Assembly (NCBI GenBank): GCA_030267565.1
Contig: BRXU01000004.1
Span: 4,594,501 to 4,658,500, forward strand
Reading direction: 5' to 3'
Length of the DNA: 64,000 nucleotides
Source: Pleodorina starrii
Taxonomy: Eukaryota > Chlorophyta > Chlorophyceae > Chlamydomonadales > Volvocaceae
Position 1 is the stretch's first letter; every line of letters starts with the position of its first letter. The notes below the pieces were generated by a model. It was not told the DNA's origin, did no database searches, and saw only the letters and a program-made list of their open reading frames with translations. This document shows, one piece after another, positions 23,037 through 35,363 of the stretch. The translations under genes were made by a program, and so were the position numbers.

Positions 23037-26000
23037 CGCCGTACACCCGTATATGGGGTGTATGACGCAGCCAGCTCTGCGTCGAGCAGGAGGGGGTAGC
23101 GGCCCCTCACGCCCTTCTCCCACCGCAAGGGGGAGAGTGCTTAGGCGGTCTTTCCGTCGGGGCTGGGTTAGCAGCCCCTGGCCAGCGTCAGGGCCCGGTC
23201 AGATACTGTAACGACACACACACACACACACACACATACAGGGAGGGAGCTTGAGCGTAGGCCCAGCGTAGGCCCGGGAGCTTGAGCGTAGGCCCGGAGC
23301 TGTAGGCCCGGCGCCTACACTGGGGCTTTGGGCTTTCCCCAGCAGCGGGCTCCTCCTGCTTCCAACTCCCTGCCGTGCGACTGTGGTCGCTGCTGCGGGT
23401 GCAGGCTCCTACAACCGGGTGGAGACCCTCCCTGGACTGGACTCGTTCGCGGACCGGCCCGAGCCGGAGCTGGAGGCTCTCGCCCTGGGGCCGCTGCTGA
23501 CATGGGCGCGCGCGGTCATACCCGCCCGGCAGCTGCCCGCTGTGCCCATCTTCCTCTTCGCCACCGCGGGTGTGTGCGCGTGTGCGGGTGTGCTTTTATC
23601 AGCCTGTGCGTGTGTGTGTGTGTGTCTCATCAATTCCCGTGGGGCCACAGAGCAGGAGCTAAGGGGAGGTTCCCTGGGAGAGTGGAGCCATGGCCAAACT
23701 CCGGCAGATACCAAACCCAACCACCGATACAAGAATATATATATATATATCAATATATATACGGTATATATGTGCGTGTGTGTGTCACATGTTGCGCTGG
23801 AGCACGGCTGCTGCCGCTATCTCGCCGTCCATCCAGCCGCGGTGATGTTTCCGCTGCTGGCTTTGGTTGCTGCTGGGTTGCAGGTGTGCGGCGCATGCCA
23901 CCCGCCAAGCAGCAGCTGCTGATGGAGCGGACGCGGGACGTGCTGCGGAGGTCCGGCTTCAGGTGCATGAGGGGACTGCGTGGGGGCTCTGCAGTCCCCT
24001 CGTCTCCGCCGCCAGTTCCACGAAGCGCGGTGGTGCCCGCCGCCTCCGTCCGTGCAGCGGTGGCGACATACAGCGTTGGTCCGTTGGACGGCAAACGGCC
24101 GGCGGGCCGGCTGGCGGTCCCGGTCGCGCCGCGTTGGGGGCTCCTCGACGAATGTGTGCTGCTGCTGTTATAACAATCCATGCTGCTACAACAATTCATG
24201 CTGCTACGGTGCTCTGCTCTTGTGCGGCTGTGGGCCCGGTGTTCCGCTGCTACGCTGTCGTGTCGGTGCGCGCGGAGGTCGCAACGGCCTCGTTGACGGC
24301 CACTGCGGCCGCGGCTGGGTCCCCCTCCTCCCCTTTTACTCGCCCTCAACCTCCCCGAACCGCCCCCCGTCAGGTTTGATCCAGCGTGGGCGAGAATCAT
24401 CAGCGGTACGGACGAGGGCGTGTACGGCTGGATCTCAATCAACTACCTCCGCGGCCACCTGGATGGGCCCACCAGTCTGGCGGTGGCGCACGCGGTGGGG
24501 GCAGCGGCCCGCGCCGGCGGCACCAGCGCCGCGGCGGCGGTGGCGGCGGTAATGGGCCGGCGCAGCGGCGCCGGGGACGTCGGCGGTGGCGGCGCGGTCG
24601 CGGCCGGCGGGGAGGCCGCGGCGGCGGCCGGGACGGCCCTGCTGCCGGTGGCGACGGTGGGTTCTCTGGACCTGGGCGGCTCGTCGCTCGAGGTGCGTTA
24701 CTGCCGCCAGCTCGCCGGCGGTTACTCCGACGCGGCAGTTGTATGGGGGCGAGGGCCGGCCGGGCTACTGGTGGGTTGGTGCTTGCTTCGCTGGGCGGCA
24801 AGTGCAGGGGCGAAGGCGGCAGGGCCGTCGGCGATGCCTGGCCGCCTGGAGTGAGTCCCCGAGCTGCGCGCGCCGCGCCCCATGCGTGTTCGGAATCCGC
24901 ACCGCCCTCTTGCCGCAGATGGTGTACTGTTCCGAGGCCGTCCCACGCGCGGAGTGGGCGCGGCGGCAGCGGCAGCCGCAGCTGGCGGCGGACCCGGGCG
25001 CATCCGTAGGCCTCTTAGACCCCCACGCAAGTGGGCGGCAGCACGGTACCTCCGGTCGGGACCCTCGCCAGTACCGAGGACAGATTGAGGCGGCCGGGAC
25101 GACAAATGGAGCCCAGGGGCGAAAGCTGCAGCAGCAGCAGGAGCACCACCAGCAGCAAGACCGCATACAGCATCGGACGCTGCTGGGGCGGCAGCTCTCC
25201 CAGGGGCAAGGGCACGTGCGAGGGGGAGCGGCCAGCGGCGGTGCCGAGGTGCATGGAGACGCGCACAGCGGCGAGGGGGCTGTGGCGGTAACGGTGGCGG
25301 TCGAGGCGGCGGAGGCGGAGGCGGAGGAGCCGGGGCTGCCTAGCCGGGGGCTGCTGTTGGGCCCACGCTTCTACACACTGCGGACGCACACGTTCCAAAA
25401 GTACGGACTCAACGACGCCTTTGACCGCTCCGTCAGCCTGCTGCTGCTGGTGGGTGGCTGGCTGGCTGGCTTGGTGGCTGAGTGGCTGAGTGGCTTGGAC
25501 CGTGTATCGTTTGTGATGAGCGATATTTGCTGCTGCTGCTGGTGCAACGCGGACGGCGGTGGCGGTGGTGCGCGTGACCGGGATGGTGCTTGGCGCGGTC
25601 CGGAGCGCCCTGCTGCCCTGCCACCGCCCCCCTCCTCCCGTGTATCCTGGGCGCGTCGTCTCGTCGGCGCCACAAAGCTAGGTTACCGCCTCGCGTCGGT
25701 GCCCTTGCATTCCGCCACGCTGCCTCATCAGTCTCGTTGGCAGCCTGAGCCGCCTACCGGTAACCCCGCCGGTGCGTGATGCGCCCCTGACCACCCACAG
25801 GACGCTCTGAAACCGCCGCCCCTGGCTCCTACCCCGCCGCCGCCGCCCGAGCCGGCGCACAGCGCTGGCGCACAGCAGGCAGGGAAACAGCCAGTGAAGC
25901 AGGGCCAGGACCAAGGCCAGGGTCAGGGCGAGGCGGGGGCGGCTGCGGGTGGCGGCGCCCTCGCCGCGCGGCCTCAGCGGCCGTCCTTGGTGCGTCGAAA

Positions 26001-29000
26001 CGACGTGCAGCCGCCGCCACCGCCACCGGCGGCGGCGACGACATCGCTTTCGCCGCCGCCACCATCGCTGCTGCCGGCCTCGCCCTCGGGCAGCTCCTCC
26101 GCAGGCTCAACAGCTCTGGTCCCAGCTTCGGCCAACGGGAATTTGTCAACGCCGGTGCAGCGCGCCGGCAGCGGCCTTGACAGGGCGCGGCAGCGACAGA
26201 GCCAGCTGCGGGGCGGCGCGGCCGTGCAGGCCGGGGCAGGCGCCGCCGGGGCCACCGGGGCGGGGACCGCCGCTGCGGCGCCGCCGACTGGTCGGTCTCC
26301 ACAGGCCTCCAATGCGACGGCGGTTGCGCTTGGCGGCGCAAGCGCCAGCGGTGGCGGCGGCGGTGGCGGTGGCAGCGGCGCTAGCGGGGTCGGCGGCACG
26401 GCTGCCGCCAAGCTGCGCACCCAGGCCGCCGTTCTGGAGCAGCAAAAGCGGGACTCGGAACGGATTATTCAGCTGGTCAAAGAGCAGCTCTCAGCGGCCC
26501 AGGAGCGCGGCGGAGGCGCCGCCGCCGCTGCCGCCGTCGGCGCGGCGGCGGCGGGTGGCTCGGCGGGGCAGGGCGCGTCATCCGAGTCGTCGGCCACCAA
26601 GGTCGACGATGCTGCGGCAGCGGCCGCCGGAGTGGCGCAAGCCGCTGGCGGCGGCGTGGGGGGCAGGGGCTCGCCCTCCCCGGCTATGGAGGCCGCCAGC
26701 TCGAGTTTAGCGGCAGCCGGGAAATCGGCGCGGCAGCGGGGTGGCGCGGTTGGCGGTGGCGCTGAGGTCGGCGAGCATACGGCTCTAGACGCCGCCGCCG
26801 CTGCGGCAGCCGGTGTCGGAGCCGCCGGGGGCGGCAGCGGCGGCGCCCGGGGGACTGGTGGGGACGGGGGCGCGGTGGGCCGAGCGCTGAAGGCACGGAG
26901 CGCCTCCGGCGCCTCTACTGCCTCCACCGCTGCCGGCGGTGAGTCCCGCGCTGCGCAGGAAAGCGAGTCAGCGCAGGAGGACAGTCCGCGCGCAGGATCA
27001 CGCGGCAGACTTGGCGGGGCCGATGCTCGGGGTGTGTGGGACGATGGGAGCCCAGGTGCCGGCGGGGCCGGGGGTGGCAAAGTCGTGGTGGCTAGCCGGG
27101 ATGCCGACGACGCAGGCGCAGAGGACAGCAGCGCAGAGGAGTCGCTGTCGGATGCAACGGTGTGGGAGGCGAAGCCGCAGGGCGCGGACCAGGGCAAACG
27201 CGCGGCAGCTCGGCAGCGGCTGTCGCAGCGGGACCTTCTGGCGACGGCGGCGGTGGCGGGGGCGCCGGCGGGTGGCTCGGCTTCCGGGTCGGCCGCAGCG
27301 GTCGAGCACCAGGCGGCGGCAAAGGAGCAGGTGCGGGAACAGACGGCGCGGCGAGCGGCGAATGAAGCCGCGGAGTCAGCCTCGTCGGAGAAGGGCCTGG
27401 CGGAGGCGGCGGGGCTGGTGGCGGCGGCGGCTGCGGCCACTGCCGCTGCCGCCGCCACGTCAGCGTCGTCGGGTGCGGGTGGCGCCGGGTCCGGCAGCGG
27501 CGTCCTGGTGGTGGGGCGGGACGACGCGGACGTCAGCGGAGGGGGCCGGCAGGAGCTGCGGCTGCGGCACCCCTGCATGCACGAAGGTGAGTCGTGTTGG
27601 GCAGGCAGGCAGGCAGGCAGGCAGCTTGGGCCGCGTCGCACTTCTTCACCAGGAAAGCGGGTTTGGATCGCCTCACCTCCCTGTGGGGTGGGGCATGGAG
27701 GGACGTACCCAAGCATCAGGCGCCGCCACGCGTATGTGTGAGGAAGGGCCGCAAAACGGCAGAGCTGCGGCGACAGACAGACGCGTGCGAGCACATGAGG
27801 GGCTGGGCCGCTGTATGAATGTAATGCGCCGCCCGCCAGCCACAACGGCGGCCCCGTCGCCGCCGTTCCTTTCCGCGCCGCCCTTACCCCCCCGCTCGCC
27901 TCACCAGGTTTCTCCAAGTCATACACCCGCATCCATCAGTCCGGCATTCTGCCTCAGCTGTCGGCCGTGCAGCTGGTGGGCAGCCCCGACTGGGAGGCCT
28001 GTCTGCAGCTTGTGGCCCGAACCGTCAATGCGTCGGCGGGCTGCGGCGGGCGGCACTGCGTGCTGGGCTCCGCACAGCCCGAGCTCAAGGTGGGGCGCAG
28101 CTGCATGGATGCGGACGCGGATGCGGGTGTGGATGTGGATATGGATGCGGGTGTTATACTCCCATGCGGTGGTCCGCAGCCCAACAGGGCACGGCTGTGA
28201 TCCCCGGCCGAAGGCGGCAGCATTTCGGATATAGGGCCGAACGGGCGGAGGGCGGCAGCTGACCTGGGGCTCCAGGCTCTTTCTTTCATGCAGGAGAGGG
28301 GCTGATTGCGGGCAAGAGCGCCCTCCTCCGCTTTGGTCGGTGCTCCCTTGCCGCTACACCGTCCTTCCCTCTCGCTAGCGTGCTGTGGCAAGCTGGCAAC
28401 ACATTTCCACGTCGTCTGCCCTCATGCCCGCTGTTGCCTCGCCTGCCTGCGCTCCTGATTTGCGTTGCATCGTAACCCTTACCGGGACACGAACCCTAAT
28501 CACAACCCCTCCCGCCGCCTCCCCTTCCCTCGCTGCTCGCTCCCAGGGTCCCTTCGTGGCGCTGGCCGGCTTCTACGTGGTGTGGACGTTCTTCGGGCTG
28601 CGCGAGGAGCACAGCCCGGGGGCGGTGCTGACGGCCGCCCGCGCGCACTGCGGCGCACCGTGGCGCGACGTGGAGCCCCGGTTGGGGCACCACATCAACG
28701 TGGAGAAGTACTGCCTGTGGGGGCCCTACGTGGCGCACCTGCTGACGGCGGGGCTGGGACTGGGGGCGGACGATTTCACCCTAGGTAAGGCCGCGGCTGG
28801 GCGGGAGGTACGGTAAGGCGGCATGGGGCTGGGTGTGGGGCCAGTGGTGGCGCCCGGGTCCCGCTTCTTCCGGGGCGGACGGCCTGACGGCGTTGTTTTG
28901 GCCCATGTTGGAATATTACTGCACCGTCCTTGCGCGGCGGTCCGCGTGGGTTATACGGTAGCCAAAGGACACTGCCACCACGCGCTGGCGCTCCTCGCGC

Positions 29001-29528
29001 TGCGCTGACGCACCCTGCCGCTGCCGCTGAAGGCGTGTCGCTGTCCGCGCCGCTGCAGGCACGGGGGATGTGGGCTGGCCCATCGGTGCGGCGCTGGCGG
29101 AGGCGCTCCACCTGCCCGGCATGGGCCCCCAGCTGCCGCTGCTGCCACGCCTGGCGTCCCGCCTGCTGCCCACGGGGTGGCTTCAAGACGCGGAGGCCCA
29201 CGGGGGCCTGGCTGGTGGCGCCTCGGGCGGCTGGGAGGCCCAGACAGATAAGGGCGACGGCGGTGGCGTTGGCCGCGGGGAGGTGCGCTCCCTGGGCGCG
29301 GGCCTGGGGTGGAGCCTCTCTCTCATGTGGGCCGCGTTCCTGGTCATGTTCCTGGCCTGGTGCAGCGTCTACATGGCGGCGCGCTCGTGGCTGCGGGTCG
29401 GCGGTAGCGGCGGCAGCGGGGGCGGTGCAGGGGGTTGGCGTTTTGGGAGCGGCGGGGGCGGGCTGCTGTTGTCGCCGATGGGCGGGCGGGCGCGACAGTC
29501 GCCGCAGCGACGGTCGTGGCTGGGGTAG
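22467..29528 (+). CDS. Membrane apyrase, GDA1/CD39 family, plant APY7-like
   Basis: Ten phase-matched exons: 22467-22621, 22689-22795, 23405-23569, 23884-23962, 24374-24692, 24919-25449, 25801-27586, 27908-28089, 28547-28784, 29059-29528 (1343 residues). An N-terminal membrane segment (residues about 17-33) precedes ACR1 (VIDCGSSGTR, 42-51). ACR2 is FATAGVRRM (about 138-147), ACR3 SGTDEGVYGW (about 180), ACR4 GSLDLGGSSLE (about 265-275). KYGLNDAFDRSVSL, HPCMHEGF and YVVWTFFGL follow, with VGWPIGAAL near the end. A second membrane segment lies at about 1271-1292, leaving the catalytic part lumenal or extracellular. The family hydrolyses NTPs/NDPs; KYGLNDAFDRSV and the two anchors match plant APY7. 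Exon 25801-27586 adds almost 600 Ala/Gly/Ser-rich residues not found in typical 450-750-residue members. Confidence 0.9.
23011..23034 (+). repeat. (CA)n microsatellite
   Basis: About twelve CA dinucleotides in an intron of the apyrase gene. A second CA run lies at about 23211-23236 in the same intron. Confidence 0.95.
23733..23766 (+). repeat. (TA)n microsatellite
   Basis: Interrupted TA run in an intron of the apyrase gene, unusual in this GC-rich sequence. Confidence 0.85.
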
Positions 29529-30520
29529 CGCTGAAAGACCTGCGGCGCCGCGTCCTGGAGGAGGAGCGCGCCCGAGGAGGATGGGGCCCGTGTCACGTGC
29601 ACGCCCGTGATCGGCGCCGAGCGGGTCAGTCAGTGGAAAGGCTTCTCCGCCGCCCATGTTGATCACGTCCATACGAACGCCCGAATTCTGGGCCCCGTCC
29701 TACACGACACGAAGCACTCGGCACGCATACGACTCAGCGCACAACCATTGCAGACAACACGAGACAACCTCGGGTCAGAGCTTGAAGGTCCCTTTCGCTG
29801 CCGTATGTTCCTTTCGAGGGCCTCCCGTAAAACCCAGTAACTACGTCAACATCGGCTTAACGTCGCAAGTACCATTGTGCGGACACTACTATGCGAACAC
29901 TCATGTCCGCCTCCGCGGAATTACGTCGCACGTCCATCGCCACCGGTCTGCCCCGCCTAAAATCGACGTGTACCCCAAGCTTGACCAAAGCGTTCATGCC
30001 ATTAAGCACGTGACGCTGTATTCAGCCTGTATCTTCTGCCTCTGAACGAAACTGTCCTTTAACGCAGCTGCGCGTCGCCACGCCAGCGCTCCAATCTAGT
30101 CCTCGGTCATAGACACTGCCCAGGCAGCGGTTTCGACCACAACGTCTGCCTCGTGGTCTGTCCAACCGCCTGCCAAGCCTCATTCCCACAGCCTCACCCC
30201 GCAGCGTTCTCACCCTCGGCAGGCCGCACGTTGCCCGTGACAGGCACCCCCCCGCCCTGCCCACCCTCTCGGCAAAGCCCTTCACAGCGCTGTATACGAT
30301 AGCTGTCGGCGTGTCAGGTGACCGTCCCTCTGTCCCAGAACAATGTTCCCTTCTTCTCTAAAACACTCCCGGCATGCCAGCGCTAACTGACAAGCCAGGA
30401 GAGGCTCCGCCACGACATACAACGGCTTGCCGGCCTTATCTGCTAGAGCCTTAAAACCCCAACCTGAACCCAAAACCCAACCGAGCACGTTCCCGTGCCA
30501 CCCGCTGGCATGCCAGACGC
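29529..30520. other. Intergenic between convergent genes
   Basis: Should contain the 3' UTRs of the apyrase gene (+) and the RING gene (-). I see no coding sequence or RNA gene. Confidence 0.4.
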
Positions 30521-33500
30521 TCAGGACACACGCGCCCTGATCGCCTGGCTGGCCGCCACGGACTGGCCGCACCGGACGCACGCCGGGTACTGCGCCTGCA
30601 CGTGCTCGGCCGTCGGGCAGCACTCCTCGCACGGGCCCATGTGCCTGCACCCCAGCAGGAACCAGGTGCCCGAACGCCCCATGCACAGCGGGCAGATGAG
30701 CGCGGATGCCGGCCGCGCGGCCGCAGCCTCCGCCGGCGGGTCCGCCGGTGCGGCCGGGGGGGCTGCCGGGCCCGGCGGCGGAGGCTGTGCCGCCACTGGC
30801 GCCGCCGTCCAGACAGGTAGAGGCGGTTGCCCGCCGACAGGCACGAACGGGCCAGGCACGGCCGGCTGGGGCGCCGCCGGGCCTGGAGGCGCAGCCGGGC
30901 CCAGGAACTGCCGCAGGGGCATGGCCTGCTGCGGCCGGGGCGCGGGCTGGGGCGGGGGCGGGGCCGCCGCCGCTGGTTGCTGCCCCGGGCGTGCGGCAAC
31001 CTGCGGAGCGGCCGGTCGCGGCGGAGCCGGCCCCCCGATCGCCGGTCCCGGCTGCGCTGCAGAAGCCCGCGCCGCGGCCAGGAAGCTGGGTCGAATGAGC
31101 GCTGGTCCGGGCGGTGGCTGCACCACTGGGTTGACCGGCCGCGGGGGCGCCGGTGTCACGGGCGCAGCTGCCGCGGTCGGAACCGCCACCGCCGCTGGCC
31201 GCGGCTGCTGCCATGGCGCCGGCGCTGGCTGGGGCTGCGGTGCTGGCGGTCCAGGCCCCGGCTGTGGCAGCGGCGCCAACGGCACTGGCGGCGGCGCCGG
31301 CGCCAACGGCGCCGGCTGCACTGCCACCTGGACTGGCACAGTGGCCGCCGGGCTGGGTGCCACGACGGCGGATACAGCTACCGGGGATCTCGGCACCGCG
31401 GCGCCCGGCTGTGGCACGGCAGCCATATTGGGCGGCGCATGAATACCCGCCAGCGTGATAACGGTCGGCACCGCGGGCGCGACCGTTGGTGCTGAAGCTG
31501 CTGCCTCTGCGGCGCGCCGCTGCCGCTGCAGCATCAGGACGGGCGGCAGGTAAACAGGTGGGGGCGGAGGTGGGGCGCCGCCCGCTGGAGGTGCCGGGAT
31601 GGCACGAGCAGGGACGAAGCCGGCGCCCGTAGCGACGGCGCGTGGCGGCACCAGCGGCACTGTGGCGGCGGGCGCACCAGAGGCAGCAGGCGCGACGGTC
31701 GGGGGCGCTGCTGCGGCAGCCGCAGCCACAGCCGCCGTGAGATTCGCTGCTCGGCCGGCCGCCGCTGCCATCGCCCCAGTAATCTGGATGGGCACCCCGG
31801 AGGGCGCAGCCGTGGCAGCCGCTCCCGAAGCGCTGCTGCTTGCGGATGCAGCCGTGTCTGGCGGGGGGCCCGTAATGGGAACATCGAAGGCACCAAAAAC
31901 AATTGTGGGAAGTGCTGGCGGGGCTGTGGCCATCGGATCAGACGGGGGCGGGGCAGCGGATGGCGCGGGAGATGGCGGAGCGCTCGAGGTGGCTTGAGGC
32001 GCGGGTGCCGCGGCGGTGGTGGTGGACGGGGTTTGGACGGGTGACGAGGTCGAGGTCTCAACCGCTGATGGGGCTGCTGAGAAAGCATCTGACTCAGGTG
32101 GCGGCAGCGCCGGCGCCGGCTGCGCCGGTTCATGCTGGACTTGCGCTGATTGCGCTGAGGCAGCCTCCTGCGCCGGCACCGTTGCTGGCACTGCTGCTGC
32201 TGCTGCCGCAGGCTGCGCCGCCGCCGGTGGGGCTGCCGTGGTCTCTGCAGGCGCCGGCGACGCCGAGCGCACCGCTGCAGCCGGCGGCGCTTCGTCGCAT
32301 TTGGCCGGCGGCGCGGCCCCCTTCACGGCCACCACCGCCGCCCCGTGCTCCGCCAGCACTCGCAACACCAAGCGGGCGTCCTCCCCACGAGCCTTGGCCG
32401 ACGTGTCTGTGGGCGGCAGCTCCGGAAAGATGGAGCCAGCGGCTGAGGAGCTGAAATCGTGCAGGCCCATCGGCGGCAGGCGCCTGACCAGGGTCCAGGT
32501 AATGGTCCCGTTGTGATTACGCGTAGCCTTCCAGACGCCCAGCATTTCTTCCTTGTCCACATCAAAGAGCAGAAGGGCCGTCCGGCTCGACTCCGTGATC
32601 TCCTCCGGCGCGGAAAAGTGCACGGTGTGCAGCCTTACGTCATCGCGTCTGCAAGGACGAGAGTACGGTAACGGCGGCGGCGGAGGGGATTACGCGTGAG
32701 GACGAGGGACGGCGAGAGGAAAGGCGGCGGCGTGATGAACGCGCTGGCGGGCGCGAATTGGGGCGGGCCAGGGAGCAGCGCCCAAACATCGATTCGATTG
32801 GGAAAACTCGAGAGCCGACGTAGATCCAAATCAGGGCGGCCTGTCAGCGTCAAGACGGCGTAATCAAGCGCAGCGTACACAGTTATAGCCCTGGGAAGCT
32901 ACGCAGAAACGGCAACCAGATGCTCGGATGTCATCGCGGCCCGCTTTGGCCCCCATGGGCTCGAGGCCTACATCATGAAGTTTATAGCAGTGACCCAAAT
33001 CACAAACAAAGTTTACGACAGCGGACGCGTCCTGACTTAGTTCGTACAACACGCAGTCACACACTCACTCTTCGAAGAAGTGCCTGGTGTCGGAACTGCA
33101 AATCGTCAAACGGACGCAATCGAAGTCCCGCCAGAAGCTGTCCACAGGTGGAGGCTGAACAACTTGGACAGGCGGCATGGGGTTGTACGGCTGGGCAGCG
33201 CGATTTGCTGAAGCCACAAGACACAATTTATGGGCGTATGTGGCGCCGGCCTTCATCAGCCGGTCTAACACCAACTTAGCAGCTTGGACAGCGTCATCAG
33301 GGCTGGCTGTGCCAACACTCTTGACGCCATTGCCAATGCGCTCGGCGCCGTTGGTGCCTCGTAGCTCGCCGCTGGCCTGCTCCCCGGTGACCTGAAAGCC
33401 GCCCGCTGCTGCGTCACCCGTTTGCTCCTCAGTTGCCGCCGTCAAGGCCTCCCGCGCTGCTGGCGCTGCTGGTTCCGGCTCAATCCCACTGCCCCCTCCT

Positions 33501-33673
33501 TCAGAGCTGTTCACGGCTGCGTCCTGGCCAGATCCTGCGGATGACTTGCGCTCTGCTCCTGGAGGGGTAAGCGTGGGGGCGCCGTCGGGGCCCGCTTCCG
33601 ACGAGCGACCCGTATGCACCTTTGGTAGACTATCGTCAACCGGCGTGGCCGTGTCCAACGTAATGTTGTCCAT
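30521..33673 (-). CDS. DCD-like domain plus RING finger protein (paralog of 35364-39769)
   Basis: Two exons, 33069-33673 then 30521-32648, joined in phase 2: 910 residues. The start is the ATG at 33671-33673 (MDNITLDTATPVDD). Residues about 178-275 resemble the plant Development and Cell Death (DCD) fold: a start like DCVRLTICSSDTRHFFEE, then ALLLFDVDKEEMLGVWKA, the usual LFLF-x-LxGxxxA signature. The intron splits this domain. A long Ala/Pro region follows. The C-terminus is a RING-HC finger (residues 854-895): CPLC, GCRH, PCEEC and CVRC give C-x2-C-x11-C-x-H-x3-C-x2-C-x13-C-x2-C. An E3 ubiquitin ligase role is inferred from the RING. The same layout, intron position and intron phase recur in the next gene upstream, so the two are tandem duplicates. 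The DCD assignment is by eye and less certain than the RING. Confidence 0.7.
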
Positions 33674-35363
33674 CAATTTGGGCAGCTAGCCTTCGCTCTT
33701 GTCGGTGCTCGTCAGGAGAGCACGTCCAAGTTTATCCACACCCTGTGTCCATGAGGATGAGTTTAATATTATTTGATTGCGTATAAATCACAACTCATAA
33801 TCCGGAGCGCAGCTCTTGGCTCCGGCTGCTGCACGGGGCCCGTACACGGGGGCGGGTCCCCAGCCAACATTTTACTGACCAGTAGCCTTGATGATCGGGT
33901 TGCTATAGCCGTGCCCACTGCGCTTCATGAATCGGTGAACGCCGCTGCCAAGAAGCCAGGCGGCTCCAGAACGTCCATCGATCGATAACAGCTTAACGAC
34001 CGCAGAATAAAGCACGGTCCTGGAAGACACGCTGAGGCTGATGATACCGTGTTCAGAGCCTACGTGAAATGCGATGAACAAGCAGCATTTGATGGTCGCC
34101 GCAAAAAATGTACGACGTCTATCGTCGACATCAGTCAGACAAGTAAAGCTTCACACCTTATAGAATATGTTGAACGAGGACAAGTAATGTACCAGAATTG
34201 AACCAAGCAAGACGAACGTCGGCGCTTCGGAGCCACCTCCGTACTATGGATGTAGGTACCCGGCTCTACCTGCGGCGGGGCCCTGCGGGGCTGCCTACGG
34301 CGCCCATGCTGCCTTTGTTGCCTGGTGAAATGGAATGGACGTTTTTAAACAGGTATGAACGCTGCAAGCACACTATCACTGCCTGCTTAAGAGCATTGCT
34401 GGCCGTAATTTAAAACCCTCAGCTTTCCGGGGGCCCGCCGCAACGTAAGCGGGCCCAGCCGGGCGCTTCTCAGTTCTCACTAGGCCATGCCGCCCCATCT
34501 TCTGCCAAGGTCATTACATTTGTCATCCTACATCTGGCCGCTGCTTTAAACCAATGCACGCTCCTAAATCCGTACCTGCTACTCCCAACCCCGAACTCGT
34601 CAGGGATAGCCGACACAACACAGCCCAGACAAATGATTGTCATGCACCATACACGGACAACAGCGACACAAAGGCCAGTGCACAAGAAAGGAGTGCTGTC
34701 GTTTATCGCATCCTGCTTCAAGGTTAGTAAACCAAGACCGGAGCGAGCGACGAGACGTGTGAAGCCATGCACTCATTCTTCTTGCCATACCTGGCCTGCC
34801 CACAGTTAATCCAACACGAGGGGGTTCCTGCGCAGTACCGTTCATCCAAACCAACGCCCACGCACACCTCTTGCCGAAACGGTATCTTCTCCCCCAGACA
34901 TATTTGCAGCATGTGAGTACCTCGCGACCACCTACGGTACATGCCCTCGCCCGCCTGAAGGGAGCATCAGACGTAACTTCGACACAGAGCGCGAGGACTG
35001 TCTTTGCAACCCAGTCAGCTTTTTGAAAGCTTTCATCGCCCACTCCTCGCCCACTCATCCCAACAACCCAGCCAGGCTGCTCCGCAAACCTTTTGTCTTT
35101 TTCACGCAGTGGCAGCCCGCGCGCCGCGTCCTTAGCACCTCCAAACGCACCCGAAAGCCAGCCACACATCCTAGCCTCGTATGCAAGCATCCACGCCCGC
35201 ACCCATCGCTGCGACCCGTCCTGAGTCCCCGCTGCGCCACAGGCCACCCTCCCCGCGGTTTGAGGCGCGGAGGCGCCGGCGCTGCACACATAACCGTATC
35301 TACGCCCGATCACGTCGCGAGAGCGAGCGACCGGGAGGAGGTGCACGTGTCTGCGCGGCCGCC
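33674..35363. other. Intergenic, promoter of the RING gene
   Basis: Lies between two genes on the same strand: it follows the stop of the upstream RING gene and precedes the ATG of this one. Only short frames without motifs are present. Confidence 0.4.
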
